Shown here: piece by piece, positions 28,176 through 35,105 of the stretch | Position numbering within the stretch: the first letter of the stretch is position 1 | Layout of the letters: each line of letters opens with the position of its first letter | Virus record (IMG/VR): IMGVR_UViG_3300043409_001279 | Span: 1-35,105 of that record | Source of the DNA: a virus | Direction: 5' to 3' (one strand) | DNA length: 35,105 nt | The notes under the pieces: model-generated | What the model was told of the DNA's origin: nothing | Databases searched by the model: none | Seen by the model: the letters and a program-made list of their open reading frames with translations, nothing else | Made by a program: the position numbers and the translations under genes

Positions 28176-30853
28176 TGCCTGGATTTTCATTCACCACCAT
28201 TGAGCCGAACCAGATTGGTCAAGTGACCAAGTGGGATGTCCCGATTAACGACTGGCTCGGCTTGAAGTTTGGCTCAGGTCAGAACGATACGTTAGGTAAT
28301 CAGTTTCGGAACAGGGTGGAAGACGACATCTACGATGATAAATCCGAATCGTCTGTTGATGTTCTGAACAGGGCTTACGGAATTGATGACCGGCTGAAGT
28401 TCACTGAACCGATGTCGATTCAGCGGGCGCGGTTGATCAATGAACGCAAGCGCAAGGAGATTGAGGTTTCATCCTACTTTGAATCCGCATCCCATAGCTG
28501 GTTCAGCGCAAAGGCAGCAGCGGGCTTTGGGGCTGCAATGGTTGGCAGCTTGTCGCATCCGCTTGACCTTGGCTTGTCCTTTCTGCCGTTCGTAGGCTCA
28601 GAGAAAGCAGTTGCAGGCGTAGCCAAGATGGGTGGCGGACAGCTTGAACGGATGATGGCGCGTGGGCTGATTACTGAAGAACGACTGGCTGCGATTGGTG
28701 TTCCGCTGCCTCGCTTGTCAGGTGCCATGATTGATGGTGCGGTGAATCAGTTGGCGATGGAGGTTCCGATTGCATTCCAGAAGAATCGGGACATGGCGAA
28801 CTATGATTCGTCCGACTTTGCTTTCAACGTGCTGGCGGGTGGTGCGTTTGCAGGTGGCGTGAAGAGCATCGGCTTGGCATTTGAACGAGCAGCCAAAGCA
28901 TGGACAAGCCTTGATCCGAAGATAAGAGATGCTGCTCCGCTCAAAGCATTGCGTGAGATATTCACCCGTGAACCGGCAAGGTTCGATGCTGATGTTAAGC
29001 TGGACGAAGCCACCATCCGCGCTCAGGTGACTGAGCGGGTTCGCGCTGAGAATCCATTTGATGAGGCGGCAGTCAGGGCTGGATATGACAAGATTGTATC
29101 CGATACGACAGAGATGTTCGGCAGGACGTTACCGGATTTGCCGCAGCATAGAGCTATCGAAGTAGCCAGAATGACCGCAAAGGAGGCTGCTGAAAAGTTT
29201 CAAGCAGCGGTGGAGGCGGCAAAAGGACACGGAAGAAAAGGCTCCGATCCATCTCTGCTTAGTGACATTGATTACGCCACAGCACTTCTTTGGAGAATAA
29301 ACTCAGGGCGCGGTGAACCCATCATCCGATACGAGTCCAAGACAGCCAAGGTTGGTGAAATCTTTGAAGATGCTGGTCTGACCTATCGAGTTTCATCCGT
29401 GAAGGATGGGCAGGTGGTTGCCATCCAGACCGGTTCTGAGCGGTTCTCTCAGATGTATTCGCCAGAGCTGGAGGTGATAGCTCAGAAGGAAGCGCGAGGG
29501 ATTGACCTTACGCCTGAAGAACGCGCCACAGTGGAAGGGCTGATTGATCCTGAAACACCTAATGCCCATTCTGATTATCAGCAGCGGGTGGCTCAACTTG
29601 AGGACGAACTTGAGATTCCCAAGCTCATGGAGGAACAGCGACGCCTCAACCTTGAGGAATACGTTGCTCAGAAGCGGGCTGAATACGATGCACGGGTCAA
29701 GGATGTTGCTGATGCCGAGACAAAGAAGGCTACGGAGAACATCCGCAAACAAGCCAAGTCTTCGCTGACTACTGAAGAGATTCAGAAATACACCGTCAAG
29801 GCACCTGCTGATGATGCTGCGATCAAGTTGGTGGAGGATGAGGCGGATGAGCTGATTAAGACTGTGCTGGATTCGGTTGATTCAGTGGAGGACAGGGCAA
29901 GATTGGAAGCTGAGATTAACGCAGAGCTGGAACGGCATGGGTTTAAGACTGAGAAGGGCAGCGAGGATATGAACCCACCAGAGCAGGGAGGCAAATCAAA
30001 ACAGCTCAACATTGAGAGTGTTTCAAAAACAGACGAGACATACGGGCTGGTGTTAGATGTTGAAAAGCTGAGATTGCTTTTGGATGACGGAAAGATCGGC
30101 AGTCCCGGTGGCAGATCGCTATTAAGCTTCCTGTTGAAAGAGGACTCGAAACACCCGCTTTCAAGAATAGAGCTAATCGAAGGTAAAAGCTCAAAGGATG
30201 CAGGATTCCAAGGTCAATTCAGCACTAGGCGCGGATCGAATGTCGGGCTGATTAAAGTAGTTCTTTCAGACATGGCGGGTGGTAGGATTTCCGAATCACA
30301 GTTTGTTAGGATTCTCAACCATGAACTGCTACATAACGCAGTCACATCGAAGTATGATTTTGCAGATGCTAAAATAAAAGACAGAGCAAGACGCCTGTTC
30401 ATGGAATACGTTGATTCCGTTAAAGGCACTGATCTTGAATCCCATAACTCCACAAAAAGCGTTTCCGAATTTTTGGCCGACAGCCTTTCCAGCCAAAAAG
30501 TAAGGGATGCTTTAGCAAAAATTGATTATTCCAAGAAGGTTCCGCTTGAGCGATACGGCAATACGGACATCCCAGATGTGTCGCAGTTCAGGGGCAGTTT
30601 CTTTGGTAGGATTCTATCAATAGTCAAAGACGTTTTAGGGATACCAGAAAAGATTAAAGATTCATACAGCGGGCTTGAGTTTGAAACCGTAACCGCATTG
30701 GACGAGGCTGTTCATATTTCTGAAAAGTTAAGAAGTCAGAAGCGTGAACCAATTGGAGATTTATACTCAATGTCGCCACCTGAAGTTGGTGTATCTGCTG
30801 AGAAAGCTATCGACGCAATGATTCCGTGTGTGACTGCAAAGGCTAAATTGTAA
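28175..30853 (+). CDS. Large internal virion (ejection) protein with HELLH metallopeptidase-like segment (892 aa)
   Basis: The N-terminal half has hydrophobic helices (AGFGAAMVGSLSHPLDLGLS, about 112-131) and Glu/Lys coiled-coil-like stretches (450-610), as in ejection proteins. From about residue 610 the composition becomes AT-richer. This part contains FVRILNHELLHNAVTSKYDF with H716-E-L-L-H720, the zinc-protease HExxH signature, and SVSEFLADSL with E765 as a possible third ligand. Similar HExxH segments in phage virion proteins are thought to act as metallopeptidases, but activity here is inferred. In T7 the equivalent position is held by gp16, which carries a transglycosylase instead. Confidence 0.78.
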   Translation: MPGFSFTTIEPNQIGQVTKWDVPINDWLGLKFGSGQNDTLGNQFRNRVEDDIYDDKSESSVDVLNRAYGIDDRLKFTEPMSIQRARLINERKRKEIEVSSYFESASHSWFSAKAAAGFGAAMVGSLSHPLDLGLSFLPFVGSEKAVAGVAKMGGGQLERMMARGLITEERLAAIGVPLPRLSGAMIDGAVNQLAMEVPIAFQKNRDMANYDSSDFAFNVLAGGAFAGGVKSIGLAFERAAKAWTSLDPKIRDAAPLKALREIFTREPARFDADVKLDEATIRAQVTERVRAENPFDEAAVRAGYDKIVSDTTEMFGRTLPDLPQHRAIEVARMTAKEAAEKFQAAVEAAKGHGRKGSDPSLLSDIDYATALLWRINSGRGEPIIRYESKTAKVGEIFEDAGLTYRVSSVKDGQVVAIQTGSERFSQMYSPELEVIAQKEARGIDLTPEERATVEGLIDPETPNAHSDYQQRVAQLEDELEIPKLMEEQRRLNLEEYVAQKRAEYDARVKDVADAETKKATENIRKQAKSSLTTEEIQKYTVKAPADDAAIKLVEDEADELIKTVLDSVDSVEDRARLEAEINAELERHGFKTEKGSEDMNPPEQGGKSKQLNIESVSKTDETYGLVLDVEKLRLLLDDGKIGSPGGRSLLSFLLKEDSKHPLSRIELIEGKSSKDAGFQGQFSTRRGSNVGLIKVVLSDMAGGRISESQFVRILNHELLHNAVTSKYDFADAKIKDRARRLFMEYVDSVKGTDLESHNSTKSVSEFLADSLSSQKVRDALAKIDYSKKVPLERYGNTDIPDVSQFRGSFFGRILSIVKDVLGIPEKIKDSYSGLEFETVTALDEAVHISEKLRSQKREPIGDLYSMSPPEVGVSAEKAIDAMIPCVTAKAKL

Positions 30854-33387
30854 TGGCTGAAACCCAAAAGATTCCCTGCATCGCCAACATGATTGCCATC
30901 ATGGGGGAGAAGATGACGGCTGATGAAGCGCAGATACTGCTGGATGAAGCAGTCAGGCGCACCAAGCTCAGGGCTGCTGCTGATTCCATCCCAGAAGGCA
31001 TTGCTGCTCGTCGTGTTGCTGCTGAGATGAAGCAGGAGCAGAAGATGCTGAACGCTCAGACCAAGCGCAGAATACCAATGGATGCCGGTGCTCGGATGGC
31101 TATTGAGAACTTCGCCAAGACCGGCGATGCCAAGACCTACGGCAAGAACATCCGCAAACTGCTGCAAAAGGTGGAGGATTTGGGCAATCAGATGGGGTCA
31201 AGGGATGAGGCGCGATTCTTTGCTGACATCTCCGAGAAAGGTATCGGTCCTGAGTGGCTCAACAAGAAGCTGTCCTTCCCCATCATGCAGGAGCTTGAAC
31301 AGCTCAACTTCAAGATGCTGGGCATGGAAAGTAAGCCCGGCATCTCAGGCAGCAAGCAAGCGCAGGACATTGCCCAAGCATTCTTTGACATCCGCATCAA
31401 CCGGCAAGCCACCAACAACAGGTGGGGTGCGAACGTGGAGGAAGTGGAAGGCTACATGTTCAAGCAGACCACTTCATCTGAGAAGCTGCGTATGGCAGGG
31501 CAGCGGTTTGCCATGTTCTCCAAGGAATCTCAGGACGAATCTTATCGGGTATGGCGCGAGTTCATCGACACCCTGGAGGTTGATTGGGAGCGCACCCATG
31601 TTGGCAATGATGTGGAGAGTTTCCTTAAGGGCTACCATCAGGCTCAGTATTCAGGTGTTCATGGTGATGCGATGGATCAAGGAGCTGACCTTGAGAAGTT
31701 CAAGCGGGTGGGCGGAAGCCTTGCTGATAAGCTGTCATCGCAGCGGGTGTTGTGGTTCAAGAATGCGGACAGTGCCTACAAGTACAACCAGCGATGGGGA
31801 ACAGCCGATGTCCAGCATTCGATGCTGAACAATATCCGCAGCGGTGCCAGAAGCACAGCGATGCTGCAACAGCTTGGCACCAGACCGGCAGATAACATTG
31901 AGCTGGTTCGCAGGCGGTTGGTGGAAGAGGCAAAGAGTCTGCCAAATGCTCAAGACCAAGTTCAAAGTCTGACCACTACGGCTATCGGTCGCCAGATGGA
32001 TCTGCTGACTGGCAGGGCGAATATCTCTAATCGGCCTTGGTTATCTGCGACAGTTGACTTCTTGAAGGCGTGGACATTGGCGGCAAAGGGCACAGGCATT
32101 GTGTTCACCTCCATTACTGACCGTGCGTTCATGAATAGCCGAATGCACGCTGAAGGGCTTGGTCACCTTGAGGCGATGGGAGCACAGCTCCACGCCGCTA
32201 CTCGGTCTGGCAATAAGCGATTGGCTGCTGAGGTTGGGGTGTATAGCAAGACAATGGCTGGTGCGCTTAGTAACAAGTGGCAGGAAGAGATGAGGCCAGT
32301 GCTCTACATGGATAAGGCCGTTGACCTGACCATGCGGTTACAGGGTCAGAACTATCTGACTCGCGCCCATCAGTCCGCTATGGGCATGATGGTGGCAAAG
32401 AAGCTGGCTGATGATTCGCATCTAAAGTTCTCAGAGCTTGACCCAAGGCGGCAGCAGGTGATGACTGACTACGGGTTCTCTCCCGCTGAATGGGATGGTA
32501 TCCGAACCACCAAGCAGGCGTTCGATGACGCTGGTGATGTCATTGTGGCGAGCGGTGTTCATTCAATACCAGATGAGCTGATGATTCCAATGCTGGGCAA
32601 GCAGAAGCCAACAGCGGCAAACATTGCCCGCGCCAAGGATAAGCTGGAGGCCAAGCTGGATTTCTACTTTGGTGACTCCATCAATGAGGGTGTGCCAACA
32701 CCTACCGCTGGTGTCAGGGCCATCCGAACCCTTAATGGTGTGCAGCGCGGTGAGTTCAGCCGTGAAGCTGCCGAGCTGTTCTTTGTGTTCAAGGGATTCC
32801 CCATCAAGGCTGCGTTGACCATGCAGAAGCAGGGGATGTCCATTGGTGGCATGGCAGGTGTTGGGCATGTGCTGATGCTGGTGGCTCAGGCTGGTATCTT
32901 GGGTTACCTTGGCACCGTGGCTAAAGATGCGTTACGCGGCAAGACACCTAAATCTCTGTTCACCAAGGACGGTTATGGGAACATCACCGGGATTGAAACT
33001 GATACATGGATCAACTCCCTCGCAAGGGGTGGTGGGCTTGGTATCTACGGCGACTTGCTGCTGAGTGACTACGATAAACGCTACAAGTCGGTGCTGTCCA
33101 ACATGGCTGGCCCTGTTTATGGCGAAGCTGCCAATGCCTTTGCCCTCTATGGTTCTGCCAAGCAGTATGTGACTGGCGACAAGACCGCTGAATCTGTTGG
33201 TTATGAAGCATTCAAGATGGCAGAGAATAACACCCCGTTGATGGGCATGTTTCCGCTGCGTTCTGCCTATGAATATTTCATCATGTGGAACATCAAGGAG
33301 GCGTTATCCCCGGGTGTGTTCCGTCGTCAGCAGAAATCAATGGAAGAGAACAGCCACCAGGAATACTTCTGGGAACCTGTTCAGTAA
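30853..33387 (+). CDS. Large ejection protein, gp16-like C-terminal type (844 aa)
   Basis: A long helical protein with segments typical of podoviral ejection proteins: KAWTLAAKGTGIVFTSITDR, NYLTRAHQSAMGMMVAKKLA, MTDYGFSPAEWDGIR and FFVFKGFPIKAALTMQKQG. A hydrophobic helix lies at about 661-692 (GGMAGVGHVLMLVAQAGILG), followed by WINSLARGGGLGIYGDLLL. These features match the C-terminal part of gp16-like proteins that span the inner membrane and draw DNA in. With 28175..30853 it probably represents a split gp16 function. It starts in TAATG overlapping the upstream stop. Confidence 0.82.
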   Translation: MAETQKIPCIANMIAIMGEKMTADEAQILLDEAVRRTKLRAAADSIPEGIAARRVAAEMKQEQKMLNAQTKRRIPMDAGARMAIENFAKTGDAKTYGKNIRKLLQKVEDLGNQMGSRDEARFFADISEKGIGPEWLNKKLSFPIMQELEQLNFKMLGMESKPGISGSKQAQDIAQAFFDIRINRQATNNRWGANVEEVEGYMFKQTTSSEKLRMAGQRFAMFSKESQDESYRVWREFIDTLEVDWERTHVGNDVESFLKGYHQAQYSGVHGDAMDQGADLEKFKRVGGSLADKLSSQRVLWFKNADSAYKYNQRWGTADVQHSMLNNIRSGARSTAMLQQLGTRPADNIELVRRRLVEEAKSLPNAQDQVQSLTTTAIGRQMDLLTGRANISNRPWLSATVDFLKAWTLAAKGTGIVFTSITDRAFMNSRMHAEGLGHLEAMGAQLHAATRSGNKRLAAEVGVYSKTMAGALSNKWQEEMRPVLYMDKAVDLTMRLQGQNYLTRAHQSAMGMMVAKKLADDSHLKFSELDPRRQQVMTDYGFSPAEWDGIRTTKQAFDDAGDVIVASGVHSIPDELMIPMLGKQKPTAANIARAKDKLEAKLDFYFGDSINEGVPTPTAGVRAIRTLNGVQRGEFSREAAELFFVFKGFPIKAALTMQKQGMSIGGMAGVGHVLMLVAQAGILGYLGTVAKDALRGKTPKSLFTKDGYGNITGIETDTWINSLARGGGLGIYGDLLLSDYDKRYKSVLSNMAGPVYGEAANAFALYGSAKQYVTGDKTAESVGYEAFKMAENNTPLMGMFPLRSAYEYFIMWNIKEALSPGVFRRQQKSMEENSHQEYFWEPVQ

Positions 33388-33432
33388 CATTTAACGCTTG
33401 TAAATCCAACCAATCCACACCACAAACACCTT

Positions 33433-33795
33433 ATGAAAAAGCTAGTGCTCTCAGTCTTTATCGTTGCAGTTATCGTTGCAGTTGGAACCGCCTCTGCTCA
33501 AAGCATTGCTAAGTCGGGTGTGTTCGCAGTCATCAACACCAGTTCTACGGTGTGCGCGCAGATCACGAACAGCACATTCGTAGTGAGTTCTGCCATGATT
33601 ATTGGCAAAAGCTCTCTGACTGCCACCAATACCACGGCAGTTCGCATCGGCTGGGCCACTAACCAGACCTACTTTGTCATCAATCCTGGTCAGGCGTATG
33701 TCATTGAGTTTGCTGACAAGCGCAAGTTCCGTCTGAGCGACCTGTATTTCAATGCGGAAACGGCAAATGACGGGGTGGTGGTTAGCTACGAATAA
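33433..33795 (+). CDS. Small exported protein with signal peptide (120 aa)
   Basis: MKKLVLSVFIVAVIVAVGTASA then QSIAK is a clear Sec signal peptide, with cleavage after A-S-A at about residue 22. The mature 98 residues are Thr/Asn/Val-rich and beta-like (VFAVINTSSTVCAQITNSTF, TNQTYFVINPGQAYVIEFAD, ends VVVSYE). The 32 bases before the ATG (33401-33432) contain no G and no Shine-Dalgarno. It lies directly after the ejection proteins, where tail-fibre modules begin. It may be a fibre accessory or a secreted factor. No family recognised. Confidence 0.8.
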   Translation: MKKLVLSVFIVAVIVAVGTASAQSIAKSGVFAVINTSSTVCAQITNSTFVVSSAMIIGKSSLTATNTTAVRIGWATNQTYFVINPGQAYVIEFADKRKFRLSDLYFNAETANDGVVVSYE

Positions 33796-33799
33796 GATT

Positions 33800-35105
33800 A
33801 TGAAGAAGATTTCCTTTATTGCAGCGGCATTGCTGTGCTTTGTAACGGCGGTTAGTGCGGCGATCCGTCCTGCGCAGCCGGGTATTGGTGGGGGTGGAGG
33901 AAGCAGCATCACGATCACGGGCAGCGTAGGCGTAGTGTCTCCGCTGACGTTTGCTGCTGGAACGACCAACGTAATGCTCCCGATTGAGCTGGCAAATCTC
34001 AAGACCAATATACCTCTGGCATACGCCACGAACTACAACAGCCTGCTCCGTGCCTACACCAACGTCATCACCGTGACTTGGAGCAATAACGCGCTGGCGA
34101 GCGGACTGAACCTGACCAATATCACGACCAAGATTGCGACAGCCGGAACGCTGGTTCGGGTGCTGAAGGGGCCGGGGCCGTATTGGATCGGAACGAATGC
34201 CGTGTCGCTGCTTCCTCCCGGCGTGGATCTGTATCTAGACGGAGCGGTGATTACAATGGGGACGACGGCGGACAGCGCTACCCCTCGTTACATTTTTGAT
34301 GACTTCCTTGATGGGTTTGGGGCGCGAACAAATAGGGTGTTTGGCACTGGTGATTTCTATATCACCAACACTCTCGGAGGATTGACTTGGCAGACTTTTG
34401 GCGCATCCGAAATGATCGTTCAATACAACATTGCCAGAACTCTAGGCAATGCGGTGCTTCATGGTATTGATGCTGGCTCTTATACAATCCATCAGTTGGA
34501 TTACGGGCGCTCTGATGAGTATGATTTTCTGACCACTGTGTATCCAAGGAAGATTGCAGTCTATGGTGGCAAGATTTTCGCAGGTGATTCCATCTTTGAG
34601 TTTGCCAACGCCTTCACCAACATGGGCGACTGCGTGATTCAGGTGCAATATGGCGAAGTGACCACCAACGGAGTGGGCAGCGGAACGGCAGGCATTACGC
34701 TGCATGACAACGTGGTGATTGATGGTGGTATTTGGAATCTTTACCGCAACGGAACAATTTCCACAGGCTACACCAACGGGAATGCTACGGGAGCCAAGGC
34801 TATCATCCAGAACGCCGTCATTCGATCTGCTCCTGATAATACCAAGTCAACCATTCAAAGGGCAGCCGCAGATCGCGCTACTGCGTTGACGATCCGCAAT
34901 TCATTGATTGAAGGGCCAACCGCAGTGGACCCTATCGACATTAATCCAATGGCAGGATTCTTCACTCTGGAAAATACAAGGGTGCTGTCTGGAGCTACTG
35001 CCACAAATTCCATTCGTGCAACCACAGCCTCCAGCCGCTTGCGGTTGATTGGGGCTAACTCACTGGACAAACCGATTCATGCCAATGTGACGGTGGTGGA
35101 TTCCA
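33800..35105 (+). CDS. Exported beta-helix-like tailspike or fibre protein, partial (435+ aa)
   Basis: It is open from 33800 to the window end. MKKISFIAAALLCFVTAVSA is a signal peptide, followed by AIRPAQPGIGGGGGSS. A Thr/Asn-rich stretch (TNVITVTWSNNALASGLNLT) follows, then short repeating strands (YFV-type turns such as GPGPYWIGTNAVSLLPPGVD, DNVVIDGGIWNLYRNG, AIIQNAVIRSAP). These suggest a right-handed parallel beta-helix of the pectate-lyase type. Phage tailspikes use this fold to bind or cut polysaccharide, but a signal peptide is not usual for them. It follows 33433..33795 by 4 nt. Catalytic residues cannot be judged from the part present. Confidence 0.75.
   Translation, partial: MKKISFIAAALLCFVTAVSAAIRPAQPGIGGGGGSSITITGSVGVVSPLTFAAGTTNVMLPIELANLKTNIPLAYATNYNSLLRAYTNVITVTWSNNALASGLNLTNITTKIATAGTLVRVLKGPGPYWIGTNAVSLLPPGVDLYLDGAVITMGTTADSATPRYIFDDFLDGFGARTNRVFGTGDFYITNTLGGLTWQTFGASEMIVQYNIARTLGNAVLHGIDAGSYTIHQLDYGRSDEYDFLTTVYPRKIAVYGGKIFAGDSIFEFANAFTNMGDCVIQVQYGEVTTNGVGSGTAGITLHDNVVIDGGIWNLYRNGTISTGYTNGNATGAKAIIQNAVIRSAPDNTKSTIQRAAADRATALTIRNSLIEGPTAVDPIDINPMAGFFTLENTRVLSGATATNSIRATTASSRLRLIGANSLDKPIHANVTVVDS

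Noticed and set aside
31082-31828. 248-codon ORF inside the large ejection protein gene
   Set aside because: It is Ser/Arg/Trp-rich low-quality translation in the shadow of a well-supported gene. Unlike the methyltransferase overlap, it contains no recognisable family motifs.
1-35105. Integrase, transposase or attachment sites
   Set aside because: No integrase, resolvase, IS transposase or tRNA-derived att sequence could be found, so lysogeny is not supported by this window.

Overview
This window is part of a tailed-phage genome with a short-tailed (T7/podovirus-like) virion. It could equally be a prophage or a metagenomic phage contig. The evidence is a complete, ordered structural module: large terminase, small GGGGGG-rich protein, portal of about 540 residues, Bbp19-like protein, scaffold, major capsid, tail tubular A and B, acetyltransferase, and four internal virion proteins. 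No integrase, DNA polymerase, RNA polymerase or endolysin is recognisable, so part of the genome lies outside the window. The host is not identified. Three hints point weakly to a PVC-type bacterium such as Verrucomicrobiota, and this is inference only. They are A/C-rich leaders without Shine-Dalgarno sequences, Thr-Asn-rich exported proteins with '(A/V)SA' signal-peptidase sites, and a sigma-54-like promoter with repeated upstream sites.

Layout. Positions 10014 down to 1 form a leftward early/middle arm of small, tightly coupled genes, many with 4-nt ATGA overlaps. From the divergence point leftward it holds a replication initiator, a QueC-like enzyme, a DpdA-like transglycosylase, a DnaB helicase, a small protein, a cytosine methyltransferase with a second reading frame overlapping it, and an endonuclease VII-like nuclease. 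Then comes a gene-free stretch (4370-5230) that is unusually rich in hairpins, followed by a small basic ORF, three direct repeats upstream of a sigma-54-like promoter, a Gp88/DUF7227-like protein and a run of small hypothetical, zinc-ribbon and HTH proteins. The divergent control region (10015-10110) holds a 22-bp perfect inverted repeat. Positions 10111 to 35105 form the rightward late arm. It has two strong intrinsic terminators (17502-17534, 18040-18076) around a gene for a small exported protein. It ends in two more signal-peptide proteins, the last of which runs off the window.

How it fits together. The initiator and DnaB start replication. QueC and DpdA would make a 7-deazaguanine base and place it in phage DNA, and together with the C5 methyltransferase they would mask the DNA from restriction. 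Endonuclease VII would resolve branched DNA before terminase packaging. The late arm builds the head, tail tube and ejection machinery; one ejection protein carries a HELLH metallopeptidase-like segment. The most novel candidates are the structured RNA-like locus at about 4389-5190, the two-frame coding across the methyltransferase gene, and the sigma-54/repeat control region.
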